A stretch of 64,000 bases of DNA from Whalleya microplaca (taxonomy: Eukaryota; Ascomycota; Sordariomycetes; Xylariales; Xylariaceae), in the NCBI GenBank assembly GCA_022497155.1, contig MU385710.1:186001-250000 (forward strand), read 5' to 3'. The notes below the pieces were generated by a model. That model saw only the letters and a list, made by a program, of their open reading frames with translations. It ran no database searches and had not been told where the DNA came from. Numbering within the stretch: the stretch's first letter is position 1; each line of letters begins with the position of its first letter. Positions 37,535-49,141 of the stretch are shown one piece after another. A program made the position numbers and the translations under genes.

Positions 37535-37787
37535 TATGACGGCTTAAAAAAAAGGTGGCGTATTTAAATAATAAGTGTGTATTACTATAAAATTATAAGG
37601 TAAGGAGTAAAAGGTTAGCTAATTATTATATAATAGCTTAACTTAAGAAAACCTTTTTACTTAATTACTTAAGCTATTTAATTAAGCATGTGGTTTAATA
37701 AGTCACGTGTAAGGGATAGTGAGGTATACTGTAGCTATAAAGACCTTTAGGGAGCTATAAAGCATCCTATAAGCCTATGCTATAATA
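37535..37787 (-). repeat. LTR of element H (right copy, 5' LTR on minus strand)
   Basis: Starts TATGACGG (TG changed to TA) and ends CTATAATA, aligned base for base with the left copy. Confidence 0.88.
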
Positions 37788-37792
37788 ATAAT

Positions 37793-39119
37793 ACCTTTAA
37801 AAATACTGTTTTTTTTACTATATAATACCGAAAATAAAATAACCGCTTAAAGGCTAACGCTAATTAATTCGATTTTAACAAAACTTATATAATAAATATT
37901 AAATTTAATATTAAAAGAAAAGCTGTTAAAAAGCTTTAGTAATATTTAAAAAAAAAATTACCCGGATAAAATTATTACGTCGGTAGTTTTAATAATATAT
38001 ATATATATATATAATATCGGGATATAAACGAGAATAAAAAAGCTAAAGTAGCTTTTATTAATTTAATTATAAATAATAGTTTAGTTAAATTTTATAATTT
38101 TAAAAATAAGTTTATAAAAAAAGCAAATAAATATATATTACCGAAAGCGGAATAAAAAAACAAATTTTACGTAAAATTATAACCCCGCATTTAAAACGTT
38201 ATAACCAGTTAATATATCGACCTTAGCTATAATTTTTCCCGCTTTATTTAATATTGCGACTAAATCGTACTTAATTTCTAATAAAACAAAAAGTGTCGGC
38301 AGAAAATAAACGCGTTTTCCGGCAAAGCTAGTTATAGTAATACGCAGGTATAAATATAAGCTAATATTAAACGAGGAAGCAGCGGACGTAGTTATAGAAA
38401 AGGATTTCCGCGCGCCGGCGCTAAAGCTATGGCTAGCCGGGGAAGTAATATACCCGTATTAAAAAACGTAGTCCCAATAAATTAAGTTTAAATATACTTT
38501 AAACCGGGTTTTACCGAAATATAGCAATTAATTAATAATAAATAATATTTTAATTATTATTAATATAAATATATTATAGTTTATTATTTATACCTATAAT
38601 ATAAGCGAAGCTATAATAATATAAATCGGAACGCCTTAATTACTTTTATTTATATATATTATAAATAACGTAAAAAATCCCCGTTAGTTAGTAACGCGGG
38701 TTAAAATAATAAATCGGGAAACGTATAATTTTAAGCGAAATAAACTCCCCCTTAGGGGTAATATTAATAGGGATAATTAATATATTAATAAACTATTTAA
38801 ATCGATATCTCGGCGGGAATTAATTTCTCGTAAAAAATTCTATTATAGCTAATAAAATTTCTATTACTATTAAAAATACTTTTGCCGATATAAAAATAAA
38901 TAGATATATTTTTATAAGCTTTAAACTTGCTAAATTAATTAAGTAATATTTAAACCCGAAAGTTATAACGAAATTCCGGTTACGGACAGTTAAAAGTTAT
39001 AATTTAAAAAGCTTATAATAATTATAAAAACGCTAATTATAAATTAGCGTATTTAAAAATAAACTTTATAAAAGGTAGCTTTTATTATATTAAATTTAAA
39101 ATATAATATATTAATCGGT
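37793..39119. other. Mutated repeat DNA, family not recognised
   Basis: Continuous AT-rich DNA between H and the second solo LTR. A stretch near 38,370-38,480 keeps more GC and reads VIEKDFRAPALKLWLAGEV on the plus strand before stops, so it was coding once. I do not recognise the protein. Confidence 0.45.
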
Positions 39120-39124
39120 CGCCG

Positions 39125-39315
39125 TATTATAGCATAAAATTAAGGTGTGGTCCGTGCGCATTACGTAATTAGCTTAAGCCTCACACCTGACATGTATGGT
39201 AAATTTCTCGGCCGACTTTTTAGCTTAGATTTTTTTTTTTTCCTTCATTTTAGTATTTTATAAAATACATAAGAATTAAGTCGCTAAGCCACCTTGACCC
39301 TTATAACACGTGACA
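39125..39315. mobile_element. Solo LTR, family I, copy 2 (TSD CGCCG)
   Basis: A 191-bp relative of 30,201-30,405, starting TATTATAGCATAA (TG changed to TA) and ending ACACGTGACA. It lacks about 11 bp near the start. CGCCG flanks it on both sides (39,120-39,124 and 39,316-39,320). It is more mutated than copy 1. Confidence 0.9.
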
Positions 39316-39320
39316 CGCCG

Positions 39321-40301
39321 TTAGTTTTATAATTATAATATTTTTTCGGATATTTATTAAGAGAATTTAATTTTTCCGGAAATATAGCTTATTAACGTTT
39401 TTTTAGGCGTTCCGGAAATACGACTTAACGTATATAATGACTTTTTGCCGAACGTTTTGCGACGTTTCGAGAAATTAAAGGAACGTTTTTATTAAAATAA
39501 GGTATTACCGGCTTTATATTAATATAGCCGCCCTTTAATAACTATAAAAATAGTTTTTAACGAAAGGGAATTTTAGCAGGCAGAAAAGCTAAAATTCCGA
39601 TTAAGTGAAACGGATTTAAACCTTATAGTTTTAGCTAAATTAGGCGCTATATATTAAAAAGTAGCTAAATTAAAGTCCCTAAAAGTTAGACAGCCGATAA
39701 AGGCTACGCCCGTGCGGGCGAAATATCGGCTTAAGTATATTTATTTATAACTAACTTTTTTTATTAAAGGTAATAAACTTTAAGACGGTATTCGGAAAAT
39801 ATGTTATAAAATAGCCGATATAAAAAAAGCTTTAAAACCGCTGCCGAAAAAATTTAAACTTTTTTTTAAAAAAAATAAATAACTTTACGATAAGTATAAG
39901 CTTTATCGTTTAGTATAAAATGCTTTTTTTTAGTACCGATATCGCCTTATCGTAAATATAACAGTAATTTTAACGGCACTTTTCCTAAAAGCCGCTAAAA
40001 AATTATATATCGGTATAATAAGTTTATATAAAATCGATAGAAAAATTAAAGAAAAACAATAAGTTTTCGATAACTTTCCGGATAAAAAGAAAAAAAAAAT
40101 TCCGGCAAAAGTTTTAAAAAATAGTTTTTATATAATATCGACATTTTTTACGGGCTTTTAATAAAATAAATTCCGACTAGCTTTTTTCCAATCGGCTATA
40201 CGATTATTATATTAAATTTAAAAATAATAAAAAGCGATAGGATTTAATATATAGCTTATTATATAAGATATTTTTAAATAAATTAAAAACAGTTTATATA
40301 T
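39321..40301 (+). pseudogene. Decayed coding region of unknown type (host of element G)
   Basis: One plus-strand frame stays readable for about 280 codons with scattered TAA/TAG: segments such as FRLSETDLNLIVLAKLGAIY, KATPVRAKYRLKYIYL and YRLIVNITVILTALFLKAA. The excess of Lys fits an originally Glu-rich protein after G-to-A change. I see no RT, integrase or transposase motif. It may be a gag or other transposon-borne protein. Confidence 0.45.
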
Positions 40302-40578
40302 TATAATAAGGCAAGGGATTACGGGTATTAATAGCAGCTTAAGAGCTATTAAAAGCCCCTTAAAGTTACGTTATAAAGCACTTTATAAGGTATTTATAAG
40401 GCATTTTATAAGGCAATTTATAATGGATTATATATTTATATTTAGCTGATTTTTTCTTTTATATTTATATTATTAAATAGTTATATAGTTATATATATAT
40501 AGCTTTAGCAGCTAATATATACTTATTTTTAACCTGATATTTTACTTTCGCTTTACTTTAATACCCTGTCTTAATATA
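40302..40578 (+). repeat. 5' LTR of element G
   Basis: 277 bp, aligned with 41,553-41,580 plus 60,625-60,894. The second copy carries about 21 extra bases in a pyrimidine-rich part. This copy is clearly RIP-mutated, the other much less so. Confidence 0.75.
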
Positions 40579-41100
40579 TTTAGCTTTCCCGGATAAGCCT
40601 TAACTTTTTTGCCTTTTAATTAATCGAGTAAAATAGTCCTTTTTAAAGTATTATAAGTTACGGAAGCATAGAATTTATTAGTAATAGCTACTTGAAATAT
40701 ATACTATTAAACTTATTTTCGCACGTAATTATTTTATTTCGTTTAATAGCCACTTGTTTTTTATATAAATCGAACTAAGCTATATGCTCGATCGATAGCT
40801 AGCTAACTGCTTTATTTATATATTACGTTTACGTTATTTATTACCTACGATTTACGAATTTTCTTTTTTTATATAATAAAATATTAAAAACATAAAGCGC
40901 GATAATATTAAAGATATTAAACCGTATATTTTTATATATAAACCTGTTTATTTTATATAAATAACGGTAATAAATTAATTATATTTAATATATGGCTAAA
41001 TATAGCCAGCTATTAATATATATATAATTTATATAAACGACGATATCGGATAATACCTTTTTATATCTTGATACACCTCATCACTTAAATATCACCTTTA

Positions 41101-41395
41101 GCGGCAAGGGAGGCTATTAGCTGCTGCTGCTACTGCTGATAGCTGTGGCTAGCTGACCTGCTGTCACCTGCTAACCTGCTGTCAGCTGCTAGGGAGGCTT
41201 ACAGGGAGGTCACCTGATCTAAGCTGCTACAGCTGCTGTTGCTAATAGCTGTGGCTATCTGACCTGTTGAAAGCCGTGGCTAGCTGTGGCTATCTGACCT
41301 GTTGAAAGCCGTGGCTAGCTGTGGCTAGCTGACCTGTTGTCACCTGACCTGCTGCTACTGCTGCTGCTGATAGCTGTGGCTATCTGACCTGTTAC
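41101..41395. repeat. GC-rich minisatellite, 35-bp unit, inside element G
   Basis: Two perfect adjacent 35-bp units occupy 41,248-41,282 and 41,283-41,317, beginning GCTGTGGCTATCTGACCTG. The core AGCTGTGGCTAKCTGACCTG occurs at least five times between 41,139 and 41,390, mixed with CTG triplet runs. The patch is rich in CpA, TpG and GC, in contrast to everything around it. Confidence 0.85.
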
Positions 41396-41580
41396 CTTAA
41401 AATCCCTGGGGTGAAAAATTTTTTTTTTCAGATCTAAAGGTTAGGCATTCAAGTGTGGGGCGTGTTTTCAATTTTTTTTTTTTTATTTTATTTTATTTTT
41501 TTTTTTTTGATTTTTTAGCTGCGTGAACGCTAGCTAAAAAATCAGGGAGGGATATAATGAGGTAAAGGGATTACGGGTAT

Positions 41581-41811
41581 TATTATAAAGCTAATATACT
41601 GTGACATATATATATATATCGCTTGTTTTTTTCTTTTACTCTTAAATAAAACATACATAGCTTAAACGGCCTTATCGCCGATAATAAAAATATCTCTCCT
41701 TTCGATTAATCGCCGTTATAAATAATTCTTTTATTTCGTCGCCTTAATTACCTCCGATTAACTAAGCTATAAAGTAGCACCTTTTTTACTTTAATACTTT
41801 ATCCTAAAACA
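41581..41811 (+). repeat. 5' LTR of Gypsy F
   Basis: Starts TATTATAAAGC and ends CCTAAAACA. It is followed by TTTAGCTCCCCCGGATAAGC, the probable primer-binding/leader region shared with element G. Confidence 0.85.
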
Positions 41812-43825
41812 TTTAGCTCCCCCGGATAAGCTTTAACTTCTTTGCCTTTTTAATTAATCGAAAAGAATAATTTAAATAAAAATAGCAATAAAATAAGACT
41901 AAAAAAAAAGACTTTAATAAAACCCTTAAAAACCACTAAACTAACCGAACTTATAAAAAAAAGCACTAATTAAAAAGAAAACTAACAGTAAACGATTATT
42001 TAAAATAAAAAAATAATATTAAAAATAAACAAATTAATAAAAAGACTTATAAAAAACTTATAATATATATTAATAAACTAGTAATATAAAAATATAAAAA
42101 TATAAAAAACATAAAATATAAAAACTACGAAAATATAGTAATATAAAAATATAAAAAAAAAAGTTCTAATAAAATAAGTTAAATACGAGAAGATTAGTAA
42201 CACAAAAGATTAAAGAAAATTATAAAATTATAAAATATATAGCAAATAATGTATAAAAACGTACCACAGTTTAAACCTATAAAGTAAACCAGGGTAAAAT
42301 TTAAGTAACAAAAACAATATCCGAGCTTCTAATTAGCTTATAAGTAATTTTATTACGCGATTAATTAATTAATATAATATAATAGCCAAATTAACAATTT
42401 ATTATCGAAATTCTCTTTAAAAGTCTCCTAACTTTTAAGGCTATTATTAGCGTTCTAAAAAACAGCTGCAATTTTATATCTAGAGTATTATAAAACTATA
42501 ATTTAATATAATTAAAAGGAATAAAATATATTCCCCTAAAATTAAATATAATTAAAGAATTAAAATAACTAAATAATAAAATATTTCAAACTATATTAGT
42601 TATAACTAAAAGAAAATCTTTTTAACTAACTAATAATTAAGAAATTATTAACTTTATTATTAATTAAAGGTATTATTAAAACAAAAAAAACTCGGCATTA
42701 TATAATTAAAATACTTAATTAAAAATAACTAGCTAAAAAACTTTATCCCTTAATATAACAAAAAACGTATAACTCGATAAAAAACTTACGGATTAAAATA
42801 TAGCTTCCGATTAAAAACAATTTATTATAACCGGAAAAACTAGGTTTATAATAACAACTATATTACTAAATTTTCGAAACTACCTACAGCTTTTATTCGA
42901 TAGAAATAATATTATAAACTAAATCGAAAATATAACGTATATATTCGATAGATATAGTTTAAAAAATAATGTTAAAATTAGGGAAATATTATATTAAATA
43001 AACAACTAAATTAATAAGCGACAAATCGAAACTTTACTAAAAAATATTATTATTTAAAAAAAAGCAAAAGTAGTTTTAAAGCGATATTTTAAAATTAGTA
43101 ACCTAAAATAAACAAAAACTCCTATAAAACGGTTAAAAAACCTAAAAAAAGATAATAAACTATTCGGACCGACAGAGATTTATTATTATATTTTAAATTA
43201 TTCGGTTCGGGTAAAAAATATCCGGAAGTAAGGGAAGATTAAAAGATAAGACGCTATTTTTGTTAATAGTTTATAGCAAAAAATTAATTAAAAAATTATT
43301 AAATAAATTATATAGTCTTATTCGAAATTATATAACGAACTTTTCGAATTAGATTATAAAAAAGCCTAAAACGCTATATATATATAAGCGGATATTATAG
43401 TCGGCTTAATAAATTATAACAGCCGTAATATCTGATAGGTTTCGCTTAATTAACTATATAAAAATAAATCAGTTAATCGTTAACGTTCGGTTCGGTTTCG
43501 CTTACTATTAATAAGCCTAAAATAGCTTAAAGTTATCTTAAAAAAAACTTTATTTTTTTAATTAGATAAAATAAAAGACTTAATTAAATTTATAAAATAA
43601 ATATTTATTATATAATTTAAAGCTAACAAAAATCTTACTTTATTTATAAAAAAATTTCGATTAATATTATTAAAATTAGAATATTACGCCCTATAAAAAG
43701 AAACCTTTACCTAATAAAATACTTAAGAACGTAAAGTAAGGAATATATCTTTTAATATTTATTACGCCGGGCTTTTAAATAAAAAAAAAGATATAAAAGA
43801 TATAATAGTTAATAAAATTAAAATA

Positions 43826-43880
43826 GTCGATATATACTATAACCGATATTATTTTAAGGGTATAATTGAAATACCTATTT
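43826..43880 (+). pseudogene. Zinc-knuckle-like remnant of Gypsy F gag
   Basis: The frame reads YYNRYYFKGIIEIP, the spacing expected of a CX2CX4HX4C knuckle in which the metal ligands have been changed (Cys to Tyr, His lost). Weak, but in the right place upstream of RT. Confidence 0.4.
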
Positions 43881-46469
43881 TTTTTACAGAGAATTAAGCC
43901 ATTTTTTTACTACTTGCTTTTTAATAGTGTCGTTAAGCCGCAATAATATAATATAATATAATAATTAATTTAAGGGATATTTTATCGGAAGTTTCTAAGC
44001 TATTCCCGAAATTAAAAATATCCTATTTTTTAAATATATAATTAACGAAAGCAAAACAAATAGAGAAAATATTATTTAAGCCTACTTATAATTTTTATAC
44101 GAAATAAAAGTATATAATATTTAAATTTAAAAATTAATTTATTACTACCTTTATAAATATAATAAAATCGAAAAAGATATAAAGTTTAAATAAAACTATA
44201 ATTTTATTTAATTAATAGTTAATTTATAAAATTGTAACCCGGAAATAATATTAGCTATAAATTTAAAAGTTAATAGTATTAAAATAAAAGGCTTAGAAGG
44301 TAATATTTTTTACAAATTTATAAACCTATAAAATTACCTCTAAAAAGAATTAACTATTAATAAAAACGGGAATTCTATATATAAAATAATAATTAAGCTA
44401 TTTTAATATAAAGACAAAAATAAGATTAACGTTTTAGTATTAAAAAAATACAAAAATATAAACAGTAATATATCCGTAAAAAAAATAATCGATAAAGTAT
44501 TATTAAAGCTAAACCTTTTACCTTTAATAGTCTTAAAAACGCCGAAACAAACCTAAGCTAATAAGCTAAAAAATATTATATTTAATTAACTAGCCTTAAT
44601 TCTAACTTCGGAATACTGGAAAAAAAAATCTTTAAAAATGCGGCAAAAAGATTTAAAATTTTATAAAATAATTTAATTAAACATTATACGGAATTTAGTA
44701 AAGCATTATTTTAATACTTATTCGATAAAGCAAATAAAATAAATCGAAAGCTTTATAAAACAATTTATATCTTTTTAACCGAAATAATTAATTAGTAGTA
44801 ATAAAAATAATAATTTTAATTTAATTTTATATTAAATATATTATAGCTAATCTTTATATCTAATAAATCTTAAAACAGCTTTATAAATATATCGATTAAT
44901 AATATATTTATAATACCCGGTAACGCTGCCTAAATTATTATAGCCTTTCTGCCGGTATTTATCCGGGATATTAAAATATATATCTAACTATTATCCCAAT
45001 TAACTATAAAAATTAATTTTAAAAAATATAAAAACTTAATTACTATAGTTATTAATATAAATATTTAATTAAATATTATTACATAATTATACGTTTTTAA
45101 ATATTAGATATTGATATAAAAAATTAAGATTACGTAATCCGGCTTTAATATATTAATAAATAATAAAACTAAAAACCTTAGCCTAATTAAAAAACCTATA
45201 TAATTAATAAGCTATAATTTACCGCTACCGATTTATATAATTAAAAATTTTAAAGCTATATTTCCGTTATTTCTCGGCCTTAATTTTATTTTTTAATTAC
45301 GCATAACAATTTACTCTAAAAAAGGCTTATTAATAGTTTCGATATTTTTCGGAAGTATTAAAATTATAATACCCTTTATATATAATAAGCTAGCTAAATA
45401 AACTTTAATTAATATCGTTAATCTTTCGGAAAACTAATAACTACCGACATTAAAAACTAAATTAATAATAAACAAAAGCCTTAAAATATTACAGTAATAA
45501 TAAACCTAATAAAACTTAAAAATATAATTTAAAATAACTTAAGTCTAAAATAAATCAGTAAATAGACAGAAATTACTATTAATAAAATACTCCAAAATAG
45601 CGATTAAATATAAGTCTTACTATTTAATAATTATTTATTAAGTTTATTATAAAAGACTATTAAAAAAATTTAAACAGGTAATATAGTATATAATATTATA
45701 TTGTAAAAAAATATTATAAAAAAACGAAATTAAATTATATATAATATATAAACTAAAAGTATAAAAAGTTTACCTAATTAATAATACTAAATCGGATAAT
45801 ATAGTCTTTTTAGGGTCGATTAATTAAAAGTAAGCAATATTATAAAATATAAAGCCGAATTTCGAACTTTTAAATATATTTAAAATAAACAAAAAATATA
45901 AAGGTATTATTCCGCGTTTCGCTTCCGTACCGCAAAATATTAAATTAACGAAAAAACGCTTAAACGTTATTAAAATAAAATTATTAAATATAAAACTTAC
46001 AAATTAAAAAAAAGTAATACTAATCGAGATTTTTTATCGATAAAAAATAGCACTAATTTAGAACTTTATAAAAATCGGCCGAATTAGGAAAAAAATATTT
46101 CTTTTATATAAAATTAAAATAATATTATATAATATATAACAAACTAGATTAATTCCTATCCTAGCGTTACTAAAAATATAAGTTTTAAATATTTTATAAA
46201 GTCGGCTTAAAAATAAAATATTAAAAAAATATTATACCTTATACCGTAACGCCTAATTTATAATTAAAAAAAAATAAAAGCTTTCGGTTAATTAATTCGG
46301 CAATAAAACTAAACGCTATATAAATATAAAACGCCTTTTTTCTAAACAATTGTAATAAATTTACAAAAGAATTTATTATACGGGTAATAATTTTTATAAT
46401 AAACTTCTTTTTAAGATATAATTAAATACTATTATTTATATTTAACAAAGATTATACTATATTTTCGAC

Positions 46470-46750
46470 GCCAATCGGGCTTTTCCGGATAACGATTTTG
46501 CTATAAAAAAAAACTAATTCGGTAGTACAATTTCTATATATTATTACCCAGATTTTATTCGATCTTATACCCAATAAATACAAGCTATTTTTTAATAATA
46601 TTAATATTAAAAAACTAAAAACGAGATATAATAATCAAAAAATCGCATTAAAAATAAGATAATTTATCTATAAATATTTAAAAAATATTAATAATATTTT
46701 ACTTAATTTTAAATTAATAAAAGCTATAATTAATATAAAGAAAAACAATT
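46470..46750 (+). pseudogene. Reverse transcriptase region of Gypsy F
   Basis: The frame reads TPIGLFRITILL, TNSVVQFLYIITQIL and LIPNKYKLFFNNINIK, the RT palm of a fungal Gypsy clade whose catalytic box is FLDD. Here the position is FFNN (Asn codons at 46,594-46,599): both catalytic Asp codons have become Asn. Confidence 0.8.
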
Positions 46751-47229
46751 AGTATAAAAACGCTACCGTTATTATCGGCTATTTATATAATACTAATAGT
46801 CGTTTTTTTAATTAAATTAAGGTTATTAAAATTACGGAATAAATACTTATAACAATATTTCTAAAATGCGGGCATTTTTAAAAGTTATAATCTATTATTA
46901 TATATAAATTATATACTATATATTAATTACTCTATTACTAATAAAACTTTTCCGGAAAAACGCAAATCAAAAATAGGAAGTAAAATAATAGCAAGCTATA
47001 AATAGATTTAAAATAGCGTTAATTAATATACCCTATTTAATTACGCTTAATTATATAAACAAATATATTATTTAATTTAAAATTAATATGTTAGGTATTA
47101 AATAAGGGTATATATTAAAATAGAAAATTAATAAATACATTTAATTTACGAGATTTAAATCTAGTATATAAAAAAAACCAGAACTTAATTATAATATTAT
47201 AAAATAAAAATACCTCGGGGTAATTAAAT

Positions 47230-47480
47230 CTTTTCGACAATTACGAAATTACCTTTACGGCATAAAATTTATTCTCGAAACTAATATTAAAATTTTAATC
47301 GTTTAATTAAATAATAAATTCTCTAGCTTATTTAATATAACATTAACTTAATAAATAACTTTTATTAAAATATTTAATTTTAAAATAAAATATATTCCTG
47401 GAAAACGATATTAAGTAATAAATAATCTATTATATAAACTATTAAGGCCGTCCGATAAACTAAATAATTAATAGGAAAAA
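47230..47480 (+). pseudogene. RNase H region of Gypsy F
   Basis: The frame reads LRNYLYGIKFILETNIKILI, then FKIKYIPGKRY and LLYKLLRPSDKL, the C-terminal part of a Gypsy RNase H domain, including the PGK block before the connector to integrase. The frame continues to the solo LTR at 47,767 and resumes after it. Confidence 0.75.
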
Positions 47481-47766
47481 AAAGTCGATAATTTTATTAA
47501 TATCTAACTTAACGTTTTTATAACAAAAATACCTCGATTAAATAAACTAATATAAGAAATACCGGAATTCTCCTTATTATTTATTATTTTATACCTATTA
47601 AAAAACTAGTTTAAAGCTTCCTAAAAAATTGCAATATATTTTAATACCTTAAAACTACCTAATCGACTAAAAAGTTCTAATATAACGAAACAGTATTATA
47701 TAAAAACAAACTTCCGGAATAAAGCTGTTAAATATATAATTTAAAAAGGAATTTTATAACGGAAAC

Positions 47767-47969
47767 TGTTAGAATAACGCTCAGTTTAGCCGTGCGATCA
47801 GGGGTAGCTGACTAAGCTACCCTAGCGCAAAGAGATTTTCATATTTTTTCCGCACGAGGAATTCCTTCACTTTCTTTCGTACATAAAATATCATATAGTA
47901 ATACAGTTTTATTATAACCCCCCCATCGTTCGCACGATACCTACACCATGGTATAAAGCCCATTTAATA
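47767..47969. mobile_element. Solo LTR, family J (TSD GAAAC)
   Basis: A 203-bp block starting TGTTAGAATAACG and ending CATTTAATA, flanked by GAAAC at 47,762-47,766 and 47,970-47,974. It is GC-normal in its middle and keeps CpA steps. It interrupts F between RNase H and integrase. I first read CCATGGTATAAAGCC (from 47,946) as a primer-binding site, but the duplication places it inside the LTR. Confidence 0.82.
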
Positions 47970-48229
47970 GAAACCTTATAAGAAATATAGCTAACAGCGT
48001 ATTATTAAAAACTACTACTCGAAAATTAAAATATATCGAAAATAAAAATCGACCTATAATAAAATAATTAAATTCTACTACTAAAAAAAATATATATTAA
48101 GAAATCGAAACTACTATTAAATATTACCTAAAATACTAGCCCTTTATAAATAAATAATTTAAAAATTAAGAACTTTTTTTAACGCTAAAATAATTACTAA
48201 CTATTTAAATTATTAATATTTAGTTTTTC

Positions 48230-48430
48230 CCGAATAATAATAAATATTCGGCTATTATTAAAATAAGAAATAAGCTATTAAAATAGCCTAAAATTAAGGC
48301 ATTAAAAAAAGCTATAGCAACTAAAGTATAAAAGTTCTTTTAAAACTATATCTATACTAACTATAATATTTTTATAATAATTAAATATAATAAAGGCTTA
48401 AAAAAATAAGGCAAAAATAGCTAAAAGTAT
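48230..48430 (+). pseudogene. Integrase core of Gypsy F
   Basis: The frame reads YSAIIKIRNKLL, AIATKVQKFF*NYIYTNYNIF and IIIKYNKGLKK, which lines up with the core block around the second catalytic Asp (xxDGGPEN) of fungal Gypsy integrases, changed to Asn/Lys-rich sequence. Support is from pattern only. Confidence 0.55.
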
Positions 48431-48910
48431 TATATAGCTAAATATTAAAATACAAATCGGACTTATATATTACCCTTAAACGTAAAAATAAATAAAAATA
48501 AGCTATTAACTAATTATAAGATCTTTTATACATATAATAAAAAAAACTAATAAATTATAAATTAAAAAGCTTAAAGCTATATTTTAAGCTAATCGAACGT
48601 TTATATAAAAATATAAATTTATATTATATAAACTAGTTTATAATAAAAAACCTATTATATTAATCGAAACAGTTTTACTATTTTAATAAGTCTTTAATTA
48701 ATCGGATATTTATAATAAAAAAAATCTTATTACTAAAAAGGTAAAGATATTTAAATAATAAAATAAAAATATTATAAAAATAGCACAAATTTTCATAAAA
48801 AAACAAAAAAAAGCGGCAGAACGAAATAATCGATAATACCCTTTAAAAAAACGGTCAGAACTATTAAAATAAGGCAGCCTAATCTTACTTTATAATATAA
48901 TACGGGATAT

Positions 48911-49137
48911 TGTCTTAAGACAGGGTGTTAGGGTAAAAGGGGTGCCACTTTATAGCTTAGCTGATCGGAAGTAATCAAGGCGACAAAACAAAAGTATCAC
49001 TTATAACGGCGATTAATCGAAAGAAAAGATATGTCTATTATCGGCTACAAGGCCGTCTGTATTATATGTGTTCTGTCTAAGAGTAAAAAAAAAAAACAAG
49101 CGATATATATATGCCACGGCACACTAGCCCCATAACA
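48911..49137 (-). mobile_element. Solo LTR of the F family, inverted, little mutated
   Basis: A 227-bp reverse-complement copy of the F LTR (start TGTTATGGGGC, end CTTAAGACA on the minus strand), flanked by ATAT at 48,907-48,910 and 49,138-49,141. It is the best-preserved copy and gives the least damaged version of this LTR. It sits inside F itself. Confidence 0.8.
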
Positions 49138-49141
49138 ATAT

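Larger units (their letters stand above)
35266..37787 (-). mobile_element. Short LTR element H (2.5 kb), probably non-autonomous
   Basis: Direct LTRs at 35,266-35,519 (254 bp) and 37,535-37,787 (253 bp) are bordered by ATAAC (35,261-35,265) and ATAAT (37,788-37,792), a duplication with one C-to-T change. On the minus strand a polypurine tract TTTAAGGGAATAA precedes the LTR starting TGTTATGGCATAGG, giving the orientation. The 2-kb interior has no RT or integrase that I can read; one minus-strand frame of 61 codons (36,009-36,194) and a set of short repeats are all that stand out. The size suggests a non-autonomous or deleted element. Confidence 0.83.

Noticed and set aside
47946..47969. CCATGGTATAAAGCC as a primer-binding site of a copia element
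   Set aside because: The GAAAC duplication at 47,762 and 47,970 puts it inside a solo LTR, and the F reading frame resumes right after.
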